NCBI GenBank assembly: GCA_021780695.1
Contig: JAJXYD010000043.1
Coordinates: forward strand, 1 to 46,989
Direction: 5' to 3'
Origin: Deltaproteobacteria bacterium
GTDB lineage: Bacteria > Desulfobacterota > Syntrophobacteria > Syntrophobacterales > Syntrophobacteraceae
DNA: 46,989 bases
Part shown: in pieces, positions 19,227 to 26,258 of the stretch
Position numbering within the stretch: position 1 is the stretch's first letter
Layout: every line of letters begins with the position of its first letter
Program-made: the position numbers and the translations under genes
Notes under the pieces: model-generated
What the model was told of the DNA's origin: nothing
What the model saw: the letters and a program-made list of their open reading frames with translations, nothing else
Databases searched by the model: none

Positions 19227-19790
19227 CTACTCCTCTGGCGGTGCTATGGTGTTAATGGTTTTGCGGTAGGATGCCGGAATCTCAAAAAGTGAATCCTCCA
19301 GCCTGCATCTTTGTATGTTCTCGCACTCGATGGTTTCATCCCGGTTTTGAATCTTTACCGGAAAAAAGAGCTGATCGGAAATCCAGTAAAGGGTATCTAT
19401 GCCGTCTTCCACCGCCTGATATTTACTGCAGGGCATGCCGCGAAAAACTTCCTTTCCCACAAACTTCGCACTCTTTGATTTTAGCGTCGTCCATTCCCCA
19501 AAGGGGTTGTCCGAGGCCAGATAAGGCATCTGCATACACATATTCCCGGGTTTTGTCAGTATCCAGGTCACTTGGATGTCGGGGCGGAAAATCATGATTT
19601 GCGTTCCCCCCGGGCCGGAGTGTTCCTGGCGAATTTTTTGGCCCTTTACAAAAATCTTGCCCGCATAGGGCGTTAAGCCTGTCGGGGATACGATCAGACT
19701 AGCGGAAAATTCGAGCGCTCCATGGGCGCCAGACAATGTAGCGACCGATATCAAGAAGATAATGATAAAAAATGTACAGGTCTTTACCAT
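19227..19790 (-). CDS. Secreted LolA/DUF4412-like protein
   Basis: A 187-residue protein with a clear signal peptide (MVKTCTFFIIIFLISVATLS, cut near GAHGA). The mature part resembles small LolA-like or DUF4412-type periplasmic proteins: a beta-rich fold with GKIFVKGQKIRQE, IMIFRPDIQVTWIL and a C-terminal IPASYRK segment. I chose the ATG at 19790 because it places the signal peptide at the N-terminus; a start 36 bases upstream (19826) would add a basic leader. The gene precedes the FAH-family hydrolase by five bases. Role unknown; a function in envelope lipid or protein handling is only inferred from the fold resemblance. Confidence 0.68.
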   Translation of the reverse strand: MVKTCTFFIIIFLISVATLSGAHGALEFSASLIVSPTGLTPYAGKIFVKGQKIRQEHSGPGGTQIMIFRPDIQVTWILTKPGNMCMQMPYLASDNPFGEWTTLKSKSAKFVGKEVFRGMPCSKYQAVEDGIDTLYWISDQLFFPVKIQNRDETIECENIQRCRLEDSLFEIPASYRKTINTIAPPEE

Positions 19791-19946
19791 AAAAATCCTG
19801 CGGCCTGTCCGGGGACGCGCTATCAAAATATCGCAGCGCTCGCATTTTTTCTTCGATTAATGATAATTGAGATATATATTCTAGGAGCGGCCGATGTGTC
19901 AATTTGAGCGCGCGCGTGTGAAAACTTTATCGTGTCGGGAGCCCTC

Positions 19947-20261
19947 ATGTCCGCAGTCGATCCAAGCTACCTGTCCGCCAAGGGGGAGGATACCCTGCTC
20001 TTTGCCCATGTGCAGCCTCGGGCGGCCAAGAACGGGTTTTGCGGCCTCTTTGGACAAAGGCTGAAGATGCGCATAAGTTCGCCTCCGCTCGAAGGCGAGG
20101 CCAACCGGGAATGCATTGCCTTTCTTGCTGCAAGCCTTGGGATTTCCAAGTCGCAAATAAAGCTGCTAAAGGGCGGCCAGTCCAGGGATAAGACGTTTGT
20201 AATTTCTCGGCCCATGGCGTTTGTAAAACAGAAATTAAACCGGGTCGAGTCGGGAAGCTAA
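19947..20261 (+). CDS. DUF167 (YggU) family protein
   Basis: A 104-residue cytoplasmic protein with the DUF167 pattern: VQPRAAKNGFCGLFGQRLKM, then SPPLEGEANRECIAFLA, LGISKSQIKLLKGGQSRDK. The family has a known structure but no established reaction. ATG at 19947 is preferred over GTG at 19932 because it gives the usual N-terminus and has GGGAG upstream. It lies 22 bases before the thiolase gene and is probably the first gene of that transcript. Its link to fatty-acid metabolism is only positional. Confidence 0.88.
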   Translation: MSAVDPSYLSAKGEDTLLFAHVQPRAAKNGFCGLFGQRLKMRISSPPLEGEANRECIAFLAASLGISKSQIKLLKGGQSRDKTFVISRPMAFVKQKLNRVESGS

Positions 20262-20283
20262 ATCACCATCACAGGAGATAGGG

Positions 20284-21459
20284 ATGCGAGAAGCTGTTAT
20301 CGTCAGTGCTGTCAGAACTCCGCTTGGGAGCTTTAACGGATCGCTAAGCTCTGTTGGAGCTACAAGGCTTGGCGGCATTGTGATCGAAGAGGCGATCAGG
20401 CGGGCCGGGATAGAAAAAAAATCGGTAAATGAGGTCATTATGGGCCTGGTGCTTTCCTGCGGTTATGGGCAAAATCCGGCTAAACAAGCTGCCGTGGCCG
20501 CCGGCATGCCCTGGGAAATCGAAGCCCTTACGGTCAATAAGGTCTGCGGTTCGGGTCTCAAGGCCGTTATGCTTGCCGCTCAGGCCGTTCAAACCGGAGA
20601 TGCCGATGTCGTGGTAGCCGGAGGCATGGAGAATATGAGCATGGCGCCTTATTATCTGGAAAAGGCGCGAAACGGCTACAGGATGGGAAACGGCGCTCTG
20701 GTCGATCACATGGTCCATGACGGTTTGTGGGATATAGTAAACGATTTTCACATGGGGATTTCAAACGAACTTTGCTGTGAAAAATACGGTGTTTCAAGAG
20801 AGGACCAGGACCGCTATGCCGCCGAGTCCTACAGAAGGTCCATCGCCTCGCTGGAGGCGGGCCGCTTCGATCAGGAGATCGTCGCGGTGGAGTTGCCTTC
20901 GCGCAAGGGCGAAAAGCTCATTTTCTCAAAGGATGAATGCCCCAGGCCTACCTCTTACGAACAGCTGACCAAAATGAAGCCCGCCTTTAAAGAAGGCGGA
21001 GTAACGACTGCTGGAAATTCATCGGTTATAAGCGACGGAGCGGCCGCGGTCGTCGTCATGTCCAGGGAAAAGGCCCGGGAACTTGGCTGCTCGGTTATGG
21101 CGACCATCGGGGCGCAGGCTTCGAGCGGCATTGATATGAAATACGTCCTGGTGGCCCCGATTCTGGCTGTGCCAAAGTGTTTGCGAAAAGAAGGCATAGG
21201 GATCGCCGATGTTGACATCTTCGAGATAAACGAAGCCTTTAGCGGGTCCACAGTGTGCGCGCTAAACGAACTCAAACTCGATGCCTCCAAGGTAAACGTG
21301 GCCGGGGGCAGCGTCTCTTTGGGACATCCCATCGGGGCCAGCGGCTGCCGCGTTCTGGTCACCATGCTCCACGAAATGATTCGCTCCGGCAAAAAGACCG
21401 GCCTGGCTTCCCTGTGTCTGGGAGGTGGCGAGGCTGTCGCCATGGTGGTTAAAAGATAA
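20284..21459 (+). CDS. Acetyl-CoA C-acetyltransferase (thiolase)
   Basis: Condenses two acetyl-CoA to acetoacetyl-CoA, or cleaves the 3-ketoacyl-CoA in beta-oxidation. At 391 residues it is the standard size. The nucleophile is C88 in NKVCGSGLKA, the base His lies in GGSVSLGHPIGASGCR, and the second catalytic Cys in SLCLGGGEAVAM. ATG at 20284 has AGGAGATAGGG just upstream. It is followed 30 bases later by a 3-hydroxybutyryl-CoA dehydrogenase and then an acyl-CoA dehydrogenase, giving a C4 acyl-CoA cassette. A crotonase is missing from the cassette. Direction (butyrate synthesis or oxidation) cannot be read from the sequence. Confidence 0.95.
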   Translation: MREAVIVSAVRTPLGSFNGSLSSVGATRLGGIVIEEAIRRAGIEKKSVNEVIMGLVLSCGYGQNPAKQAAVAAGMPWEIEALTVNKVCGSGLKAVMLAAQAVQTGDADVVVAGGMENMSMAPYYLEKARNGYRMGNGALVDHMVHDGLWDIVNDFHMGISNELCCEKYGVSREDQDRYAAESYRRSIASLEAGRFDQEIVAVELPSRKGEKLIFSKDECPRPTSYEQLTKMKPAFKEGGVTTAGNSSVISDGAAAVVVMSREKARELGCSVMATIGAQASSGIDMKYVLVAPILAVPKCLRKEGIGIADVDIFEINEAFSGSTVCALNELKLDASKVNVAGGSVSLGHPIGASGCRVLVTMLHEMIRSGKKTGLASLCLGGGEAVAMVVKR

Positions 21460-21489
21460 CCGAAGAGCTGTGAGGAAAGGAATATCGGT

Positions 21490-22338
21490 ATGGAAGTAAA
21501 GACTTTTGGAGTTATCGGCGCCGGCCAGATGGGCGGCGGTATTGCCCAGGTGGCGGCAATGAGCGGCCTTCAGGTCATTATGAACGACATAAAAGAGGAG
21601 TTCGTCGAGCGCGGTCTAAGAAATATTGCGGCCATACTCGCCAAAAATGTCGAAAAAGGCAAAATGGCTTCCGAGACGCGCGACGCGGTGCTGGGCCGCA
21701 TTAAGCCGAGCACAGCCCTGGGGGACCTTGCGGCCGCTGATTTTCTTGTCGAAGCCGCAACGGAAAACGAGACCATTAAATTTAAGCTGTTTCGCGATCT
21801 TGACTCGATTTGCAGGCCGGAGGTCATATTGTCGAGCAACACCTCCTCCATTCCCATCGGCCGCATAGGCGCCCAGACCAAAAGGCCCGATAAGGTCATA
21901 GGCATGCACTTTATGAATCCCGTGCCTGTTATGAAGCTTGTCGAAGTGATTCGAGGACTGGCCACTTCCGAGGAGACCTTCAAGACGACCTGGGAGCTTT
22001 CGCTAAAGTTTGGCAAGACCCCCGCTCTTGCCAACGACTACCCCGGCTTCATCGCCAACCGCATCCTTATGCCCATGATAAATGAGGCGGTCTATTGCCT
22101 CTATCACGGGGTCGGGACCCGCGAGGACATTGATACCGTCATGCGGCTTGGCATGAATCACCCGATGGGACCCCTGGCTCTGGCCGACCTGATTGGTCTC
22201 GATACCTGCCTGGCTATAATGGAGACCCTCTACAAAGGTTTTAGCGACTCTAAGTACAGGCCTTGTCCGCTTCTGCGCAAGTACGTCGAAGCGGGCTGGC
22301 TTGGCAAAAAAAACGGTCGTGGATTCTACCAATATTGA
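21490..22338 (+). CDS. 3-hydroxybutyryl-CoA dehydrogenase
   Basis: An NAD(P)-dependent oxidoreductase interconverting acetoacetyl-CoA and 3-hydroxybutyryl-CoA. The 282 residues match the short single-domain Hbd type. The Rossmann motif is GAGQMGGGIAQ (residues 10-20). The catalytic His is in MHFMNPVPVMKLVEVI, with Asn in FIANRILMPMINEA; the C-terminal domain shows GMNHPMGPLALADLIGLD. It sits between the thiolase and acyl-CoA dehydrogenase genes, 12 bases before the latter. It is probably translated from AAAGGAATATCGGT just before the ATG. Substrate chain length is inferred from size and context. Confidence 0.95.
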   Translation: MEVKTFGVIGAGQMGGGIAQVAAMSGLQVIMNDIKEEFVERGLRNIAAILAKNVEKGKMASETRDAVLGRIKPSTALGDLAAADFLVEAATENETIKFKLFRDLDSICRPEVILSSNTSSIPIGRIGAQTKRPDKVIGMHFMNPVPVMKLVEVIRGLATSEETFKTTWELSLKFGKTPALANDYPGFIANRILMPMINEAVYCLYHGVGTREDIDTVMRLGMNHPMGPLALADLIGLDTCLAIMETLYKGFSDSKYRPCPLLRKYVEAGWLGKKNGRGFYQY

Positions 22339-22350
22339 TAAGGACCCCGA

Positions 22351-23508
22351 ATGGATTTCGAGCTAAACGAAGAGCAGAGAATAATTCAGGAGACCGCGGC
22401 AAAATTTGCCAAACGCGAGCTTGAACCTGTTGCGGCCGAAATCGACAGGACCAAGGATCGCGCTATCCTCAAAGCCAATCTCAAAAAACTGGCCGAACTG
22501 GGTTTTATGGGGCTAAACGTCGACCCCGATTATGGGGGATCGGGCGCCGGCAGCGTGGCCTTTTCTCTCGTAATGACCGAGCTTGGCCGTGCCTGCGCGG
22601 CCACCGCCGTTACGGCTTCGGTTACCAACATGGTGGCCGAGGTTATACAGGCAGTCGGTAGCGAGGAGCAAAAAGCCAGGTATATCCCGCCCCTTTGCAG
22701 CGGCCAATATTGCGCCGGAAGCTTTGGCCTTACCGAAACCTGCGCCGGTTCGGACCCGGCCGCAATGCGCACGATGGCCGTTTTCGATGGAGACTCCTGG
22801 GTGCTTAACGGCAGTAAGATTTTTATTACCAGCGCCGAGTACGCGGGCTGTTTTGTGGTCTGGGCCGTTACGGATAAAGACGCCAGGAAGGGCAGGGGGA
22901 TCAGTGCTTTCCTCGTCGAACCCGCTTTCCCCGGCTTTAAGGTGGGAAAAGACGAACATAAGCTGGGCCAGCGCGCTTCATCGACCAATGAGTTGATTTT
23001 TGACAACTGCAGGGTCCCCGGGGAAAACCTGCTTGGCAAGGTTAACGAGGGGTTTCGCATTGCCGTTGGCGAACTTGCGGGCGGAAGAATAGGCATCGGT
23101 TCGATGGCCTTGGGTATTGGACTTGCCGCCATGGACCAGGCGGTCAGATACGTCCGGGAAAGAATACAGTTTGATAAGCCCCTCGCCTCCCAGCAGGCAA
23201 TCCAGTGGATGATCGCCGACAATTTCACCAGGCTCGAGGCCGCGCGCCTGCTGCTGCTTCGCGCAGCCTATCTCAAAGATCAGAAAAAGCATTACTCCCG
23301 GGAGGCCTCCATGGGAAAGCTGTATGCGACCGAAGCCGCCAACAAGGCCTGCTATGACGCCATTCAAATGCTTGGCGGCTATGGCTACACCAACGATTTC
23401 CCTGTCGAACGCTTCTACAGAGACGTTCGTGTGACCACCATTTATGAGGGTACAAGCGAGATCCAGCGACTCATTATCGCTCGCGATCTTCTGGGATCCC
23501 AAAAGTAA
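22351..23508 (+). CDS. Acyl-CoA dehydrogenase (short-chain type)
   Basis: An FAD enzyme of 385 residues oxidising a short-chain acyl-CoA (probably butyryl-CoA) to the enoyl-CoA, or reversing this with an electron-bifurcating ETF. Motifs: FGLTETCAGSDPAAMRT, the KIFITSAEYAG block, GGRIGIGSMALGIG, and the C-terminal LGGYGYTNDFPVERFYRD followed by IYEGTSEIQRLIIARDLL, where the catalytic Glu is the E of YEGT. The ATG lies 12 bases after the hbd stop and has AAGGAC upstream. No etfAB genes are adjacent. A GC-rich hairpin at 23524-23539 follows the stop codon. Confidence 0.94.
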   Translation: MDFELNEEQRIIQETAAKFAKRELEPVAAEIDRTKDRAILKANLKKLAELGFMGLNVDPDYGGSGAGSVAFSLVMTELGRACAATAVTASVTNMVAEVIQAVGSEEQKARYIPPLCSGQYCAGSFGLTETCAGSDPAAMRTMAVFDGDSWVLNGSKIFITSAEYAGCFVVWAVTDKDARKGRGISAFLVEPAFPGFKVGKDEHKLGQRASSTNELIFDNCRVPGENLLGKVNEGFRIAVGELAGGRIGIGSMALGIGLAAMDQAVRYVRERIQFDKPLASQQAIQWMIADNFTRLEAARLLLLRAAYLKDQKKHYSREASMGKLYATEAANKACYDAIQMLGGYGYTNDFPVERFYRDVRVTTIYEGTSEIQRLIIARDLLGSQK

Positions 23509-23523
23509 CCTTGTCTTGGCGGG

Positions 23524-23539
23524 GGGCGCCGGGGCGCCC
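23524..23539 (+). terminator. GC-rich hairpin after the acyl-CoA dehydrogenase gene
   Basis: A perfect inverted repeat, GGGCGC-CGGG-GCGCCC, 15 bases after the stop codon. A T-run (CTTTTTCC) appears only about 18 bases later, so it is a possible but imperfect intrinsic terminator of the thiolase-hbd-acd operon. Confidence 0.45.
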
Positions 23540-23592
23540 GCGCTCCAGCCCCCCAACTTTTTCCTTAAAGCCAACCGTCTGGGAGTTCGAGC

Positions 23593-23994
23593 ATGCGTCC
23601 ACTTTCAAAACGAGCGTTGTCGGTGGTTTTTGTCATGGTTGCAGTCCTTGCCGGATGTGTCGGAGGGGGAAATGTTCAGACCGCTGCGGTAAGAAGTGGA
23701 AATCTGAGTGTTTTGTCCATTGAGGCGGGCAGGTTATATTTTTGGCCAAACGAAATCCGCGTCAATAAACCGGGGCCTGTCAGGCTTGAAATAAACAATG
23801 TGTCCGGCTCCCGGCAAAACTTCACACTCCAGGACCCGGAGTGGAATACCCTGGAAAATATCGAACTTCCCGCCGGTAAGATAACCTCGATCGACCTGAA
23901 ACTTAACCAACCCGGGATCTATCAGTTTTACTGCAATAAAGCCCTGCACTCGCTTTTGGGTATGAACGGACAAATCTACGTCGAACAACAGTAG
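23593..23994 (+). CDS. Cupredoxin-like lipoprotein
   Basis: A 133-residue protein with a lipoprotein signal: a hydrophobic stretch ending in the lipobox LAGC, with C22 as the lipidated residue. The mature part resembles a cupredoxin: FWPNEIRVNKPGPVRLEINN, then SGSRQNFTLQ, then a C-terminal metal-loop pattern YCNKALHSLLGM with C114, H119 and M124 spaced like a type 1 copper site. The fourth expected ligand, the upstream His usually found before N-F in this strand, is replaced by Q75. It may bind copper weakly, bind another metal, or have a structural role. It stands alone between the acyl-CoA dehydrogenase operon and the convergent dodecin gene. Confidence 0.78.
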   Translation: MRPLSKRALSVVFVMVAVLAGCVGGGNVQTAAVRSGNLSVLSIEAGRLYFWPNEIRVNKPGPVRLEINNVSGSRQNFTLQDPEWNTLENIELPAGKITSIDLKLNQPGIYQFYCNKALHSLLGMNGQIYVEQQ

Positions 23995-24017
23995 GGGGGG
24001 GAGGGGTTGGCGGGGAC

Positions 24018-24042
24018 AAAAAAGCCCCGCTTTTGGCGGGGC
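24018..24042 (-). terminator. Intrinsic terminator of the dodecin gene
   Basis: A 7-bp stem (24024-24030 with 24036-24042) has a 5-base loop. Read on the minus strand it is followed at once by six T residues, and it lies about 25 bases after the dodecin stop codon. On the plus strand the stem is preceded by the A-run, so it may also stop transcription of the cupredoxin gene less efficiently. Confidence 0.82.
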
Positions 24043-24066
24043 CCGGGTATTAGTCCTTTATCGGGA

Positions 24067-24276
24067 TCAACCGTTTCCCTCGTATTTGAAGGAGAGCTTC
24101 ACTTTTGCACGGTATTCTACGACTTTGCCGTTTTCGATTCGCATGTCCAGTTTGTCCACTTCCGCTATTCTAAGGTCCCGGATGCTCTTTGTCGCAGCCT
24201 CTACAACCTCCCTGGCGGCTTCTTCCCACGAATTAGGACTGGTTCCGACAAGTTCGACGATCTTGTAAACGGACAT
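24067..24276 (-). CDS. Dodecin family flavin-binding protein
   Basis: A 69-residue dodecin, a small protein that assembles into hollow dodecamers storing riboflavin, FMN or FAD. It shows the family pattern: MSVYKIVELVGTSPNSWEEA, a helix with AAREVVEAATKSI, then DKLDMRIENGKVVEYRAKVK. Start ATG at 24276 has a strong AAAGGAGG site; an in-frame upstream start at 24306 would add ten residues without such a site. The length is exactly that of the family. It is a single-gene transcript ending in a strong terminator. Confidence 0.93.
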   Translation of the reverse strand: MSVYKIVELVGTSPNSWEEAAREVVEAATKSIRDLRIAEVDKLDMRIENGKVVEYRAKVKLSFKYEGNG

Positions 24277-24692
24277 GGCAATCCTCCTTTTTGTTGTGGA
24301 ACACAAAATGAGTTTTTAAAGCGCGGCCGCGTAGCTACCTGTGGACAGTCGGAAAAGAGTTGACCGTCTTCTCGACACCGCTCAGGGCCTTTGTGTGGTC
24401 CCCCGCATACAGTCGGGAAAAAAGGCGCTAAGAAAAACCTCTCAGTCAACCGGATTCCGGTAGTCTATTTCCACGCTATTATAATACACGCTTTTGCTGC
24501 TTGCGTGAAACATTTTCAAACAGAGAAAATTTGTTCGGGTTTCCAAAAAAGAAAAGTCCTCTGTGCCATTTTATCGGGGGAAGAGTACGGAGGCGTCGAG
24601 AGATTGCCTTGTTTTAAATTTATCCTACAGAAATTGCTTCCTTTTTCCGATATAGGTCTTTAGATGGATTTTAGATTCGAGGGGCTATCAGA
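24277..24692. other. Intergenic region between dodecin and the HDOD-GAF gene
   Basis: About 416 bases separate two divergent genes. I see no convincing coding sequence: an open frame at 24391-24663 has poor composition and no good ribosome site. The right half is AT-rich, with a perfect TATAAT at 24480-24485 that could be a -10 box for the HDOD gene, although no good -35 sits at 17 bases. The left part should hold the dodecin promoter. Confidence 0.5.
24480..24485 (+). promoter_or_regulatory. Candidate -10 box upstream of the HDOD-GAF gene
   Basis: The hexamer TATAAT matches the sigma-70 -10 consensus exactly, in an AT-rich stretch. The best upstream -35-like sequence is poor, and the distance to the start codon (about 200 bases) implies a long leader. 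Confidence 0.28.
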
Positions 24693-26189
24693 ATGGCTGA
24701 ACGAGGTATTGACTATTGGGTGGAGCGGCTATCGCGTGAAGACATGCCGCTTTTTAGCAGCACGGTCCAGCATGTGGCCGGAATGGCGACCAAGGAAGAC
24801 TGTTCTTTTTCCGAACTCGCCTGGTCGATTCTCCAGGACCCGGTTCTCACTTCACGGGTGCTCAAATTGGCAAATAGTATGTACTACAATCCCGGAGCCA
24901 AACGGATTTTAACCGTCAGTCGTGCGGTGATGAGGCTGGGGACCAACATTATTAAAGAGATCTGCCTTGCGATTTCTTTGATCGAGTCCGTTCTTTCGGG
25001 CAAGTCCAAGGACAAGGTAGCGGTGGAAGTCGCAAGGTCCTTCCACGCCGCGGTTCAGGCCCGCGGAATGGCTGCTTTTCTAAAAGTAGCCGATGCCGAG
25101 GAAATCTTTATAGCGGCTCTTCTGGCAAGAATCGGCAATATAGCGTTCTGGTGTTTTTCAGATGAAATGGGGCCAAGTCTCGAGAACGCTTTGGGCAATT
25201 TCGACTCTGATGAGTCGGCAGAGGTCGAGGTCCTTGGATTCAAACTCGAGCGCCTTACCGAGCGCCTTAGCCGGGAATGGAAACTTAGCGATCTGCTCGA
25301 ACGGACTTTGCGTAATAAAAATGACGCGGACCCCAGGGTGCGCAGCATACGGTTGGGATGCTCCGTTGCCTTGGCCGCCGAGAAAGGCTGGGATTCTCCC
25401 GAGATGAGAAAAACCCTCGGGGAGGTTTCCAATTTTTTCCGGCTCCCTGGAATCCAGACCGCCGAAATTTTGCATGAATCGGCAAAGAAAGCCGCGGCGG
25501 TCACCGAATTGTTCGGAACCAAGTCGATCAGCCGTCTGGTTCCCATCCCTGAAAACCAACCCAACGCCATTGCAAAGCCGAACGAAACCGTGCCGGACCA
25601 AACTGTGACCTCCTTGGGTCCAACAGGCTTGGCTATAATGGATACTCCAAGTCAGGACCAATACCCAAAGCCCGATCTCTCCGTCCAGATGGGAAGCCTG
25701 CGCGATCTTTCTGCTCTTATGACCTCGGGGGCCGGTGAGTTCAATATGGTGCTTTCAATCGTTCTCGAGGGTATTTACCGGGGGATCGGTATGGACAGGG
25801 TGGTCTTTGGGATTCTTACCTCGGATCGGCGCCATCTGATAGGAAAGCACGGGCTAGGGTGTATGGATGGGTGGGTCGATCGTTTCTCGGTCAACATGGC
25901 TTCGGATAAGCAAAACGTGTTTCAGTATGTGCTGAAAAATAAAAAGTCCCTGTGGGTGACTGAAAAGCCCGAGGCTTCGGTGAAAACGCTTCTAACGGAC
26001 GAGTTGGTGAATCTTATCGGAAAGGTTCCCCTTTTTGTAATGCCCGTGATCATAAAGGATGTGGTGATAGGGATTATTTTCGCCGATAGAAAAGAGAGCG
26101 GACGTAAACTGGATGAAGAAAGCTTCGAAAATTTCAATCTGTTCGGCCAGCAGGCGAATATGTGCCTGAGGGCATTGGCCTACGATTGA
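24693..26189 (+). CDS. HDOD domain protein with C-terminal GAF domain
   Basis: A 498-residue soluble signalling protein. Residues 20-210 form an HDOD domain, a degenerate HD-type helical fold: ELAWSILQDPVLTSRVLKLANS, VSRAVMRLGTNIIKEICLAIS, IFIAALLARIGNIAFW. It lacks the HD-GYP catalytic motifs. Residues 330-498 form a GAF domain with LSIVLEGIYRGIGMDRVVFGIL and VIKDVVIGIIFADRK. HDOD proteins act as non-enzymatic scaffolds in signal pathways and cell-cycle or motility control. The start ATG follows GAGGGGCTATCAG. It is monocistronic, between a long intergenic region and a convergent gene. Confidence 0.9.
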   Translation: MAERGIDYWVERLSREDMPLFSSTVQHVAGMATKEDCSFSELAWSILQDPVLTSRVLKLANSMYYNPGAKRILTVSRAVMRLGTNIIKEICLAISLIESVLSGKSKDKVAVEVARSFHAAVQARGMAAFLKVADAEEIFIAALLARIGNIAFWCFSDEMGPSLENALGNFDSDESAEVEVLGFKLERLTERLSREWKLSDLLERTLRNKNDADPRVRSIRLGCSVALAAEKGWDSPEMRKTLGEVSNFFRLPGIQTAEILHESAKKAAAVTELFGTKSISRLVPIPENQPNAIAKPNETVPDQTVTSLGPTGLAIMDTPSQDQYPKPDLSVQMGSLRDLSALMTSGAGEFNMVLSIVLEGIYRGIGMDRVVFGILTSDRRHLIGKHGLGCMDGWVDRFSVNMASDKQNVFQYVLKNKKSLWVTEKPEASVKTLLTDELVNLIGKVPLFVMPVIIKDVVIGIIFADRKESGRKLDEESFENFNLFGQQANMCLRALAYD

Positions 26190-26258
26190 AAGAACAGGTT
26201 TGTAGATGTGTTCCTCTCCGAGCCCGAAAAGAGTCTTGCCGTTCGCTCTCCTGCCTGG

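Noticed and set aside
24391..24663. 90-residue open frame in the dodecin/HDOD intergenic region
   Set aside because: AT-rich, no ribosome site, no domain-like pattern; better explained as promoter region.
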